From: Trichuris trichiura
Taxonomy: Eukaryota; Nematoda; Enoplea; Trichinellida; Trichuridae
Length of the DNA: 64,000 bases
Direction: 5' to 3'
NCBI GenBank assembly: GCA_037903355.1
Contig: JBAJFE010000014.1
Span: 5,766,001 to 5,830,000 of the forward strand
The stretch's first letter is position 1. Every line of letters begins with the position of its first letter. Made by a program: the position numbers and the translations under genes. The notes under the pieces were generated by a model, which saw nothing but the letters and a program-made list of their open reading frames with translations, did no database searches and was not told the DNA's origin. Shown here piece by piece: positions 45,601 to 56,639 of the stretch.

Positions 45601-45937
45601 TCAGCAGTTCCCATTCCATTCGGAAATGCATGCTCTAGAAGTTCCTGAACATCCCCAATTTTCAGTGGTTCAGCGAAAGCATATGACGCGTCAGCGGGGT
45701 CTCAAAGAATTCCAATTATCAAGAAAAGCGCAAGGTATGAGATGAAACTGCAGTCATACCAGTAGTCATGTCATCCACTTCTAAACATGTCTTCTCTGAA
45801 GACGTAACCTTAATCTCCAGGTCAATAATCTGGATTTGAGTAAATCTACGCTTTAACAACTTAGCAAGCCTCATCAAAAAGTTTCCATAATCTGAACATG
45901 TAACGAATTGGTATCTCTTTGTAATGCAAGAAACCAT
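42603..45937 (-). CDS. winged-helix plus nucleoside phosphorylase-fold protein
   Basis: Seven exons read on the minus strand: 45937-45760, 45700-45447, 45396-45273, 45225-45100, 45043-44862, 43250-43180, 43038-42603. All junctions are GT..AG and in phase, giving 456 aa from the ATG at 45937. Residues about 70-125 (VQELLEHAFPNGMGTAEIA, VEEFLSQLEMRGVITHL) form a winged-helix-like domain. From 153 the PNP/UDP phosphorylase fold starts (RPTVAIVTAL), with VGVGG (239-243), HLGDVVVS (256-263), a FDTVIES block near 400, and SWTLIRGIADASDGTKGKDW and QPYAALQAAAVMKAI at the end. The fold includes MTA/SAH nucleosidases and nucleoside phosphorylases; the exact substrate is not predictable. The glycine-rich and Glu/Arg-Gly-Asp regions suggest a working active site. 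Further 5' exons may exist (45990-47160). Intron 5 (1611 bp) holds PLE and hAT debris. Confidence 0.82.
43317..43420. repeat. PLE-like tail variant
   Basis: Contains gccgatgacaggtcatggg and agacccaaaagctttg, then gggttaaaaataccgcg, closely related to the centre and arm of the fold-back at 14998-15200. Lies in the large intron of the phosphorylase-fold gene. Confidence 0.55.
43858..44055 (-). pseudogene. hAT transposase C-terminal fragment, open frame
   Basis: The minus frame reads VENFLIAFPSSYLAECGFS, then TELLSSKRSRLDIVNQGDLR and MQPNIDNLLVLHQAHPSH with a stop at 43858. This is the hAT dimerisation domain of the SCAND3/ZBED5-like group with no lesion over 65 codons. The rest of the element is not found alongside. 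Confidence 0.8.
44056..44861 (-). other. rest of large intron in the phosphorylase-fold gene
   Basis: A locally duplicated motif (gccgcctccacttctggg and gccgccacttctggtgaagg, about 70 bases apart near 44098 and 44189) suggests a small tandem duplication. Nothing else recognised. Confidence 0.4.
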
Positions 45938-45989
45938 ATACCGCTTGGGAAATTTGAGAGTAACAACTCAACGAAACTTTGGATGTAGC

Positions 45990-47160
45990 CAAACCTCATG
46001 GTCTCATCGAAATCACTGACGAAGAAAAAATTCAGTCTTCTAATTTCCTGAAGCAAAAGAAGGGTAAAGCAGGTAAAGTATCAAACCAAGACAATCGTGA
46101 CAAACTTCTTGATGCACGTTTTGCGGACCATGGTGAAGTCCAACTTTCAGGTCAACGGAAAACGGTTTTTCATCATTCCTCGTCACCTGCCAAGAAAGAT
46201 CACCTAGAAAAGCAAAAAAACGTATCAATATTTGCAAAAAGCATTTGCTGACAAAAGACAATACACTCTGTACCGTAACAGTACAAAAAATCATAGAAAT
46301 GAGAGAAAAAGCAACCCCAAAAGCAATAGTTTCAGCACAACTTTGATCTGTTTTGATTTAAACGGTCTTTTTTCATTCATAGTTAATAAAACGATAAGAA
46401 TATCTCACACTAATATTGCGGATTCGTGCTTATTGCTAATGCCCGCATTGAAAGGCCCAGTTGAGCGATTGGTCACCCAAGTTCTCACCTCACTTGGTAA
46501 AGTATTTGAAATCTCGGCAGTAGCGCTACTAAATAAGACTAAACCAAACACTGAATGAGAATATACTCTATTTCCCCCTTATTGCGAAATCTTAGGATTC
46601 GGTACTACAATTGATCCACCCATCTTCGGTTTTTGCTTAGGCCCTGTATAGCTATGGAACGGTTGTGTCACTTTTAAATTCATTTAATTTAGTTTCATCG
46701 CTAACCTGAGAAGTGGGTATTAACACAATCGATTGGATTTTGTACTGATGAGGAGGAATGCTTTTTTCAAATGCTCTGTTACACTTCTTTCTAAAAGCAC
46801 AATAAACAGTTTCATCCTGCACTAATCATTAATATCATGTACCTAATCTTTGAAGAAGGAATATCTAATTACTTGTTAGTAAAAATGGCGTTTTCTCCCT
46901 ACCTAAAGATGATGACAAACCTAACCAACGAAGAAGAATATAGAAGCACAGACGATCGAAAAAGTTGTATCCTTAGTAAGGTTTTTACTTGAATTTTGCG
47001 CCGAACGAACAATGATGCCGCTGTGAATACCCTGTCCAGAATGGACAACATCGGGCACTTCTGACGGACTGGACAACTCCATCCGCTCGAGACGAACGCC
47101 AACCAAAGCATCTTTGTATCCAACAGGAGATAAAACAACGTAGTCATTTTTCTCTTTCAT
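45990..47160 (-). other. candidate upstream exons, minus strand
   Basis: Several minus-strand segments look coding and have splice-like borders but I could not chain them. One has an ATG at 47160 (MKEKNDYVVLSPVGYKDALV, then SEVPDVVHSGQGIHSGIIV). Another is at about 46786-46640 (NRAFEKSIPPHQYKIQSIVL, ending SDTTVP). Others are at 46520-46400 (SNTLPSEVRTWVTNRSTG) and 46205-46100 (VTRNDEKPFSVDLKVGLHHG). They are the likely 5' part of the phosphorylase-fold gene or a separate gene next to it. Confidence 0.4.
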
Positions 47161-47859
47161 CTCCTCACCTAAGAATGTAGCAATGTTACACCGTCAGCAC
47201 CGGAATATAGTTTCTAGTTACGCTGCTACGGAAAACAAAGCTTTCTAGGTTTAGGAATAGCTAATCATCCGGAAATCGTTCATTTGTTTCGCATTACTGT
47301 ATCTGATGACCCACAGGTTACAAACTTTTCATTTCCAATTGACATTCAGCAACAACATTTATTCACATGAACCCAAAAAACTGCCTGGTAAAAATATTTC
47401 TACAAGCAGACATAGTCAAAAATGAAAGAGTTTTTAAAGGCATTTCGGAATTTCACCTATTTATTTATTACGGATGCAACACAGCATTTATTTGGACTTA
47501 CTCATAAAAGAGTTTTCCCCAGCTTTTGGAGCCCCACATGCCCCTTTTCAACGATCTGTTCTCACTAAACTTGACGAAGATGGTCCTCCTGGACGAAGGG
47601 CAGACGCATGCACGTCCTCAGAAGCAGAGTCACTGTAAATGGTCAAAGTGTCTAAGGATGATCCCATAACCGAACCCTGTACAGATATTGTCCTCGAACG
47701 TCCGCAGCTAGCTAGTCCTCATTTACCATATTATTGGCATTAACAGAAGAGGTACATGGACTTTTCCCTTTCGTATATGCCAAAAAACGAGTCAAAAATA
47801 AGCTTAAAACTTTTAATCTCGTTAAGGCGTAAAAGCCAAACAATAGTCTGGCGAAGTTT
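47161..47859. other. unassigned stretch
   Basis: The sequence atttaccatattattggcat occurs at both about 44659 and 47720, a short dispersed repeat. Otherwise nothing recognised. Confidence 0.35.
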
Positions 47860-48115
47860 TCAGCTCGTTCTTGAGCCGTCGTCAGCGCATGCAGGAGTCA
47901 AGGACGTCGGCACGATTGGGCAAAACTCGGTCATACGAGGCAATGCAAGAAAGGCTTGTAGCATTCGCTCCTCTAGAAGACGGTGAAGACGGGACAAGGT
48001 TGGTCCCGTACGTATAACATTTTTTTGAATTTCTTTTAATGACTGCTCATCCACCCGTTTAGAGGGCGTTTGCTTTAGTTATTCTAAAAACTAAGAACGG
48101 GCTAGACAAAAATCG
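47860..48115 (+). repeat. PLE tail with hammerhead-like core
   Basis: Has GTGAAGA-C-GGGAC...GTCCC-GTA near 47982, then gctcatccacccgtttagag and tctaaaaactaagaacgggc, the standard arm. Upstream sequence may be decayed PLE coding end. Confidence 0.6.
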
Positions 48116-48288
48116 CACGAAATCTACCAGGGAGACCTTCGGAACCGTTAGGAAACATCCAGTTTTCAAGATCAATGAATCTACTTGTAATAAATATGTT
48201 CAAAAGCAGTAACATGCTTGTCATAGCACTGTAGCCTTGTCCTTCTGTAACTGTCTTGAAGAATCGCGTTCGTCAGCTGTTTTATGAT

Positions 48289-51200
48289 ATGGCGTGTAAG
48301 TCATGACTTTTCGGCATATTTACTTTTCTTTGACGCGTAGTGTTAAGTCATCAGCTTCCCCTTTGCCGGATGTATATATACTTGTATGTGCTTCTTCTTT
48401 TTCGTTAATGCCTTGTACCCTGTTAGCGTACTGGTTCCTGCAGACACTGAAAACAATTTCCCAACTATTCTTCTATTTGGGAGACGATTATTAGTGTAAA
48501 GGTAACAAAACAGAACAACATACAGGAACAACGGAAATTTAGGAACTGTTGAGTTAGACTGTTGGCTCAAAAGTGAGAATGTTGTGTGCTGACGACGGAA
48601 CGCGACAGTTTCGAAAGTTCCGCTCTTTTCGTACGCCGTCCTGTGTTGTATGCATTACGTGGTCAGGAAAGTTTTCACCTTTTGCAGACCTTCTGCCCGG
48701 TAACAATGAACTAGTCGTCGATTATGGAGATGAAGTTATACCGCCTCGTTATAAAACTACCAATTTTCACGAATACGTGTGCTTAATGCTCGAATTTTTT
48801 AGCGATGTTACATTCAGTTATATTTCTCTTTCTTGGGGCATAACCTGTTCTCCATTTGCATCTTTTACTGTTGCCAAGCGCCAATTCTATAGCAGAAACG
48901 GTAGTATACTTTCGATCTTTAAGCTCTCGAAGTCTTCATTTTTCATGTTTGGGTTATTGTTTCTTTTTTAAATGTTCTGTTTTAACGATAAGAAAACAGT
49001 GTTCCTCACAGTGAGGCGATTCTGTTGCTCTTAATGTGTTATCACTGCTGAGTAAGTACTCTGTTTTTGTGAATAGCTCGAGTAAGGCGTCGAAGAAAAG
49101 GAACAGAAGGCAAACGGAGAATTACCCCTCAGCAGTGCAAGGAGATTGAAGGAGTATTTAAACTTTACGATCCCGATGCCACTGGAAAAATGGACGTGAA
49201 AAACCTAAAGGTGAGTACATTTGTAGCACTTTAAACAAGACGCGTCAAACTGCCAAAGGCCGTATGTCTTGCATTTGTGTTGTCACGAGGGCCATACGCG
49301 ACAACTAACTGAAGTCATTTAATAAAAATTATTGCAGAATGTTTTTATAACTTAAACTTAGAAACAGAATTTGTGTACTGATGGTTTAACGGCTAGCGAC
49401 ATTCGTCAATGCAAGGTAACAATATGGTTTTGCAGAAGAAAAAAAATTTCCGAACGTCAACATGGACTTGTACGCAACAGCAACAAATGCATTGTACAAA
49501 AACCATAACAGTTCAAAATGAGCACCTATTTACGACTTGCCAGGAGGCTTGACACCTAAAGACAATTGTTGCTGTCTGCCCGAGATGGCTGTGCTGTGCG
49601 GGCTCAGAACAGAGATGACAAGTATTTAACAATCATCCTTGTTCTCTTAGAGGTTTTTGTTGATTTCATGAGGGAACATAACTGTTCACACTAATATATA
49701 GAGCTGAACATTGCCGTAGTTCTTGAGATATACTCTTTAAAGTTCAAATCGTTCAGGAAGTTATGAAACAAAACCAAGTATCCCCACTTGAAGATACTTT
49801 TCCCTGGGTGTAGAATCCGACTACATTGTTAATAGTTTCATCTGCAGGCTTCGGTAACATCGGAGATGCTGAATGATGCTGAGAATAACGCAAACTGGCG
49901 TTCAACAGAAGAGAAATTACGAAATTCGCCTTGAAATTCTTTTGACAACGGCACGTGACTGAGATAACTAGCAGAGCTATGTACAGACTCAGTATTGACA
50001 ATTTTCCCGCTCTTTGCAATTAGGAAAATCAACCAAATTTTTATTTGACAACAGTGATATCTGTAAGCTTGGTTTTTTGTAATAAACGTTTTAATGTCGT
50101 CATACAGCTGAATGATAAGTCAGATTTTGTAATTTGAAATCAAAATCAGTTAATTGTGCAGCATCATGCACAGCAAAAGACAGATGTAGGAGCCGACTTT
50201 CGTTTCTTATTTCATCTGTTTTGACTTTCCTTCTCAAAAAACGTAAATATTTCTTGTCTCAAGAAATAAAAACTTTACAGAATTTTGTGACATGACAGCC
50301 AGTGGACATTTGTGGAATGGAATATTGGTAAACTGATTATTCGTATCTTTCAACGACCGGCTGAATTTAGGGTGATTGAGAGCACATCCTCTGATATATA
50401 GTTTACCGTATTTGTGTCCAAGTTACATGGTCCAATTTTAAAATCTTTTAACACAAATTTGGCTGACGAATAATGCAGTGAAAATGTGCAAATGATGAAT
50501 CTGGATGCGAACCTTCTATTTTTATTCGAAACATGACGGCAGCAACATTGTTATGTCTGCAAACTATATTCTCAGCGCCGTCGGTAGATACACATGCCCT
50601 AGTCGTTCAGAACCTCTTAGACTTTCTCAAAGATGTACTTGCTAGTTATAGTGTTATGCATGGGTGTGGCTGTCAGTTCTTCATAAACACTAAATTCACT
50701 ATCACTCACCCTAATAAAAATTACAAGCTGTGCTATTCCAGTGACGCCAATGGTCTCATCAATACCAAGAGAAAACGTGCAAATCTTGATTTTGTCACCA
50801 GCTATTGTTTCCGATCATCTGCCTTTTCGTCAATCCGTACAGCTATAGTATTTCTGATTAATGGTATATTACTGAATAACTATAGTTTCTCTAGACACAA
50901 AATTTGAGGCGAATTTTCAGAGAGTATTTTCTGTGAAATTTTCACTGTAAGGTTTCCCACTCATGATGATCATTCGGCTAAGTTTTTAAATTGCAGTGAC
51001 GGAGGCGACAGTCGCTTTCTCACTCTTCGTAAAGCAGTTCTGTTGCTGTCTCAAGTTAGCCTTTGATTGCTTGAGCCTCGAGAGACGTACTCAGTCTTCA
51101 TATTTGTCATGGGTCGTTTCATAATGTCTTTTTAAATTGCGCTCTTTTGGCGTGCAATGCTGTCGCTGTAAATTAATCAATGTCTTTCTATCCACCATTG

Positions 51201-53340
51201 TGCAAAAATGTTGTAGTTCCCATTTTTCATGAAACCCTCACCTTCCTTCGTTAAGTCTTCTTTTCTCTTAGCTTGGAGAGCTCTGGACATTTTAGAAATG
51301 AGATTTCTTAATTCAAGAGACTTGCAGGAATGAACAAGTGAGTGCCCTTCACCTTGTACTAGTCGGTAATTGTACTGTAATAACAGAGGATGGCTGTTAC
51401 GAAACATTCGTACAGGAAAAGGGTTAAATACCGATTAACAGAACAAATACCGGGCGAGGCCCCTGCGCCAGCTGTCTTTTCCCCCCCTCGTGCCCACTGG
51501 GTCTGGACAAATGCCGTTTGACTCTATATCCAACATCAGATATGCAAATTATTGTCTCTATTGTATGAAGCGAGCATAGCTGAGGTGCACGGTTTAATCG
51601 ATGATTTGAAGGACAGGAAGAATGCCACTTGAGACGGCTTTTGTTTTTAAAAAGTGGCCATGACCTGGCAGGTGCGAAATGTAAAACGTAACATAAAACT
51701 GTTAACAACAGGTTTTCTGAAAGCCATTTGGCTTTCTCCTTTATTTTTCATGCTTCAGTGAAACAACTATTGGGCGTCTGCGTTTGACCTGGGCGAGCAA
51801 ACTTTTCAATAGTCCAAAACATGGCAAAGTAATACTTAATTTACCAACTCAAGTTTCTTTTGTGAGAACTAAGCGAACTGGCCCATTTGCCTATTGAAAA
51901 ATGAGTTACACGCGGTTCTAAGAGTTTTGTACAGGATATTGTTATTCCTCTTCTATCCTGTTTTGATTCTTGTCTCTTAGCCTTTCCAGCAGGTCACTCT
52001 TTAAATTTGCCTGCCATCCTTTTCCATCTCTATCCAAACCCAACCCTAAAAGTAAGACATATATTTTGGCCCAGGTTTAGGTAAGGGTAGATCAACATGT
52101 TGGGCGTGCTCTCCAGTAATGGCTGAACGAGATGTTTGTATGTTTGCCAGAAAGGAATCCGCATTCTTCAAGCAATGGGTAGAGCTTCACTAATATTTGT
52201 TATCCAATGACATGTCACAACGGATTCAGCTAAACAGTTTCCACAGTATTATAATGCAAACTGGCATAGTACAAATTAGCAATATTTTGTTTAAGCCAAC
52301 GCTATGCTTAAGTATTGCTTTAATGCAAACCCGTAACTAGATATCCTGATTAGTAAAATATTCGCCGTTTAGAAAGTCTAGTGCAAGTTCATGTCTGGTA
52401 TTAGTGTTTAATTTCCGTAATTAGCATTATTTAAAAACGTTGAAAAGTGAGCGCTCGATTTTTTTGTTTTCGCATTCATATTCATGGTATTTTTCTAGTT
52501 TGCCATGCGTGCTCTAGGTTTTGAACCTAAGACGGAAGATGTGAAGACGGTGCTTAACGAATTCAACATTGAAGGTCGTTGGTCGTTTTCTCATATGTTG
52601 GAAAACAGTTTGCTTTGTTACAGGTGAAGTTTCTTCTTCCGAATTCCTGGATATAATTGCGGCGAAGTACGCGGAAAATGGTAGTCGAAATGAGATTATG
52701 AAAGCGTACACTATGTTCATTGGCGGTCACTGTGGGAAAATAACGTTTGATGATTTGAAACGAGTTGCGAAGGAATTGGGTGAAACTATCAGTGACGAGG
52801 AGCTCAGGGTAAGCATTATGGATGGAATTTGCAAGATATCGCTGAAAAAAACTGGGCGAAGCAATTGAAACTGAGCCGTCTTGACATGGTTAGGTGTGAT
52901 GGGCTGCAGAAGTGCGACTAAACTAATTAAATGCAGAATTTTAAATCTCGAAAATGGAACAGCACAGACTAGCTCTAACGTCTTTGCCTTAAGTGAAACC
53001 TGCGCGGTGATGGCGGTGGACTGGTACAAGTAGTAGGACAAGGAATGCGAGTGCGAATATGTACAGGTCTAGAAGTTGTTGCAGGAAAAATGATTCTGTT
53101 GATAGGGTTCCTCGAATCATTTTTTTCCTCAGTGGATAGCCAAGTACTATGTCTAACTGATGGAGCACTGGGTCATATTGCCCTTTGAAAATCGCTGGTT
53201 TAACAAGAATAGCATTATGCAACGTCGTGAATAGGTGTTATTCGTTTCAGGAAATGATTGAAGAAGCTGACTGCAATAAAGATGGAATGATTGATCAGGA
53301 AGAATTTTATCAGTTGATGAAGAAAACAAACATTTATTGA
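48289..53340 (+). CDS. CETN: centrin-like EF-hand protein
   Basis: Calcium-binding protein of centrioles and basal bodies (family knowledge). Exons: 48289-48295 (only 7 coding bases), 49077-49210, 52499-52574, 52624-52808, 53251-53340, all GT..AG and in phase: 163 aa (centrins ~170). Family features: a basic N-terminus (SRVRRRRKG), RALGFEP (51-57), DDLKRVAKELGE (115-126) and the ending KKTNIY (158-163). EF-hand 1 loop (34-45) has Asn for the usual Glu at position 12. EF-hand 2 (about 69-80) has lost loop residues. EF-hand 3 (105-116) lacks all three acidic ligands (IGGHCG). EF-hand 4 (141-152, DCNKDGMIDQEE) is canonical. So probably only one high-affinity calcium site. The first exon is inferred from phase and from giving a centrin-like start. 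Intron 2 (3.3 kb) holds a decayed hAT transposase. An AATAAA lies 246 bp past the stop. Confidence 0.9.
49530..51720 (-). pseudogene. decayed full-length hAT transposase inside centrin intron
   Basis: Read from about 51390 downward: AKRKEDLTKEGEGFMKNGNY (N-terminus), LRQQQNCFTKSEKA with MSGKPYSENF (51050-50960), FSLGIDETIGVTGIAQLVIF and YEELTATP (50790-50670), VSTDGAENIVCRHNNVAAVM (50600-50540), FAHFHCIIRQPNLC (50490-50450), GCALNHPKFSRSLK (50370), KEFQGEFRNFSSVERQFALF (49930-49880), and C-terminal blocks to about 49530. They lie in family order (ZBED5/FAM200-like hAT), with many stops and shifts. The opposite-strand frame at 50533-50907 is its shadow. The 5' leader (51424-51708) matches the one at 27216-27470. 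Confidence 0.75.
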
Positions 53341-53585
53341 GTCCGTATTTCCTAGTTCTTATCTTGGGAAATAACAATCACTTCATACGCGGCCAGAGGT
53401 TGATGCCGTTGAAAAGATTTGCATTGTGTGAAGCGTACATAGAAATGACTTAGCTTATACTGAGCATGCGTCAATGGCGTGGAATTACAACTCTTTGAAA
53501 GATTGTTAATGTATAGATCTCTTCTTTGGCATGGAAAAAAGGAGGATCTTTCTTTGTAGTATTTTTATTGCGTCTTTTCCGGATG

Positions 53586-53591
53586 AATAAA
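53586..53591 (+). terminator. poly(A) signal AATAAA after centrin gene
   Basis: Canonical AATAAA in a T-rich context, 246 bp downstream of the centrin stop codon and before the next repeat. Confidence 0.55.
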
Positions 53592-53751
53592 TTTTTGGAA
53601 GAATCTAGCAGAAGATCCTTTGTTGGACATGTTGATCATTCGATTGAAGGCTTGCCTAAAAGCGACAGTCAATTCTTATAACACTTAAGCCCGGAACGTG
53701 TACACATGTACGTTGCGTAACAGATTACATGACAGGGCAGGCTTTGATAGT

Positions 53752-54110
53752 TGATTTTCGGTTCACGGCTTTGGCCTGTTTGGTGTATCTGTAAGTAAAC
53801 TTCAAAATGCCTTCCAACGAATGAATGAGCAAATTGTTAGAGAAAAGTACACAATAATTCGATACCGTACGTTTCGGAACTGCTCTTGTTCCATCGTCAG
53901 CGGCGTAAGGGAGCTGACGATAGCAACGGAACAAGATCAGTTCCAAAACGTACGGTATCGAACTGTTCTGTATTTTTCTGTAACAGTTTTTTCATCCATT
54001 CGTTGGAGGGCATTTTGAAGTTTATTTACAGATACACCAAACAGGCCAAAGCCGTGAACTGAAGATCAACTATGAAACAACCAAAGCCTGTTAAGAGACA
54101 CCTTGCCTTC
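53752..54110. repeat. long PLE-tail inverted repeat
   Basis: Arms of about 150 bp: tttggcctgtttggtgtatc, atgcc, gaatgagcaaattgttagag and gataccgtacgtttcggaac on the left, and their complement on the right, ending at aaagcctgttaagagacacc. The centre near 53900-53915 holds one hammerhead-like core per strand. Confidence 0.9.
53872..53900 (-). ncRNA. hammerhead-like motif
   Basis: On the minus strand: CTGACGA (53900-53894), one T, arm GGAAC (53892-53888), 7-base loop, arm GTTCC (53880-53876), GAAA (53875-53872), then CG. Same architecture as 6002-6030 and 54830-54857 with different stem II sequence, so base pairing is conserved while sequence changes. No cleavage strand located. Confidence 0.45.
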
Positions 54111-54663
54111 CGAGACAAGTCAGACTGTTGAACAGCTGGTGCTTAGTACTACAATGCTTCGACTTAAAAGGGAGAATGCTACCGCGGTTAGTCACATTCT
54201 GACAAAACTGTTACGAGGTCCGGGCCTTTCATACGAAATGATTACGCGAGCGAACTTGGAGATAATTCCATCAAGTGCGAGCTGGAGCAGTTTAAATTAG
54301 GCATTCCTCATGCACAGTCTGGATAACACGTCAGAATTTCCATGATGTACTATGCCGGCATTGGAAAAGCCTCCAAATGCCCATTGGAAACAATAGGCTT
54401 CCAGGCTTGCTAACAAGCTCTGCGAACTTATCCGCCGTGATGTGGTCAGACAAACTGCAACTACCGGCTGAGGAACAAACAGGTAAAGTTTACAATTTAC
54501 TGCTGACGTAGTAGTATTAGTGAGTAGTATCGGTACTGAAAGATGTTTCCAGTAGACGGCGATGGCGCGGGAAGGTTTAGTGAATATTAACCTCTTTAAG
54601 ACAACGCAAACTTGAGTTCGCCATGTTTTTTACAGGCCTAGAACGCATTAATGTAATGGAGAA

Positions 54664-54945
54664 ACTTCATGTTGAGTTTCTTTTACGGAAATTTTGTCCC
54701 GTTGATAATATTTTTATTATTCCGTAGCTTTCGGGTCAAACGAGACCCGTCTTCAGCGGTGTTAATATAAAGCAATGACCAAGTAAGTATTAAGTCACAG
54801 TACATGTCATTGCTTTATATTAACACCGCTGAAGACGGGTCTCGTTTGACCCGAAAGCTACGGAATAATAAAAATATTATCAACGGGACAAAATTTCCGT
54901 AAAAGAAACTCAACATGAAACTACACGGTCCCGTACCAAGAAGTT
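54664..54945. repeat. near-perfect palindrome of PLE terminal repeat
   Basis: Left arm: tcatgttgagtttcttttac, gttgataatatttttatta, gctttcgggtcaaacgagac, aatataaagcaatgac. The right arm is its complement with essentially no mismatch over about 115 bp, around a roughly 35-bp spacer (54777-54811). The right side continues into tacacggtcccgtaccaaga and acatttacaaatag, the same sequence found next to PLE copy B (22709-22745). So the arms are copy-B-type terminal repeats joined head to head. Confidence 0.92.
54830..54857 (+). ncRNA. hammerhead-like motif
   Basis: CTGAAGA (54830-54836), C, arm GGGTC (54838-54842), loop tcgttt, arm GACCC (54849-54853), GAAA (54854-54857), then GCT. The mirror copy is on the other arm near 54726-54753. 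Confidence 0.45.
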
Positions 54946-55971
54946 ACATTTACAAATAGAGAAACTATTGAAAAAGAAATAAGTTGAAGCTACTGTTCTG
55001 TCTTTTTTTGCAAGTGTTTGATTTCATCAAAAATTATGCACCAGACTTAAGCGCAGACTAAATACTCAACTCTTGTCTGCACTTCTATTAGTCAGCGGAA
55101 GCCTGGCAGATTGTCTGTACTGTTATAGTGCGGGCAATTAGGGTATCAAACTTTGCAACGTTTCGCTGGATGTCCAGAGAAAGAAATTATTAGGGAATAG
55201 CAATCTGCTTTGAATGATTGGTGAATTATTAACAGCAACAGCGGGTAACAAAACAGTTTTAAACAGTAATAATGCTTCATCAAACCATTTTCAGTAGTAT
55301 CGAATTAAAATTGGTGAAAATAGAAGTTCTTAATAAATACTGGTTTGGGCAGCCTATTTACTGGATGAGCAATACGCGCATTATCCCTAAGTTTGACTTT
55401 CACCTCACGTGAAGTAAAGAGGTCATCCCAAACTCCTGGCATCGACAAATGCATGGAATTGCCATGCGTTTAACCCTTATCGTACACAGCTGTGTTTATG
55501 ATAATTAGTTCACTGGGTTGCATGTCTTTCGGAATTTTTCTTCACCACATTGTTCGCTTGAATCAGACGTCTATCCGTAATAAATAGCTTGGCTAAAGTA
55601 GCCGTAGCAAAAAATTGCAAATTATGCAGGACGCCCATCACTTCTGCACGAATCTTTGAAACATTTTATTGATCAAAAGTATTCACATTGACATTCCTGT
55701 CTATGCTAATTGCTGAGAAGTGTTTCGGATGCATCTTCGTCCTCTTACATTAATAATCTTTATTTTTGTGCTCATAAAACAGGTAGTTTTCTTCTTTCTC
55801 TTCTTGAGTTCCTGAAAATATAATTAAATTTCAAGAATGTTCTCACGGCATAACCACTGCGTAGCATAGCTGAGTTTAATACCCAAAATGGATAACCGTT
55901 TTACCTGACAACGAAATAATAAATCGTCTCAACCACTAAGTGGAGACCACCGGTCTCACAGTACAGCAGGG
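54946..55971. other. unassigned stretch
   Basis: AT-rich, no coding block or repeat recognised. Confidence 0.35.
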
Positions 55972-56441
55972 ATGGGGAACATCTGGCCCGCGAAGTATAC
56001 CCTTCCACCCGCTGAGGCAACCGCACATGCCTGCGAGATTCAGTGAAATGTGACTGTGGGAGCTTATTTTTTGAAAATGCGATAAATTTATTGTATGTGA
56101 AGCCTAGTAATAACAGAAATTTTTCGTAACAAGCAGGGATCATCAGGCTGACTAGGAAGACTGCCTCGCTCTCGGCTCTCTGTCGACAAACCGATATCGT
56201 TAGTCTTCAGAGGCAAGCAGTGGGCGGCACTAGTGTGCGCATCGATAGCGTGAACCATTGGCCGCCTACCGACGGGAAGTATTATTCTTATCTCGCCTTA
56301 CCACTTTGTTAGTGGTGACTTAAATGAACATACGTGCAAACAAAGCACGCTATGTTTTTCGGTTGAGTATTCTGTACGGCCCACGAATGGTCTTATAAAC
56401 GTCTGAACGGCTCGCGGCAGCAAGAAGGTTCCCCACCCCTG
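55972..56441. mobile_element. hAT-like MITE of a second family
   Basis: Starts cagggatggggaacatctgg and ends gaaggttccccacccctg, inverted repeats of the CAGGGGTGGGGAACC type common in animal hAT elements. No matching 8-bp flanks were found, so the ends may be eroded. Interior non-coding. Confidence 0.6.
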
Positions 56442-56639
56442 GCATAAGGAGAAAGGAACAGTGTTTACTGTAACGTTCACTGACAAGCTTTTGGTACTCT
56501 ACCGTTCTGCGTTAACGATAAGGCTTAAGTCTCAAAACTATCAAGACGAAACAAGAAAGCTTCAAAAAGTACTTCAGTCTTAAACATTGACTGAAAAAAG
56601 GGTAAACTGCTGTTTCTTATCCAACAGCAGTTAAGCGTT

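Noticed and set aside
45979..46251. 90-codon plus-strand frame rich in charged residues
   Set aside because: The opposite strand carries segments with splice borders compatible with the neighbouring minus-strand gene, and the plus frame has no partner exon or motif. Not fully excluded.
50533..50907. 124-codon plus-strand open frame
   Set aside because: It is the antisense shadow of the decayed hAT transposase, whose motifs (FSLGIDETIGVTG, VSTDGAENIV) read on the minus strand.
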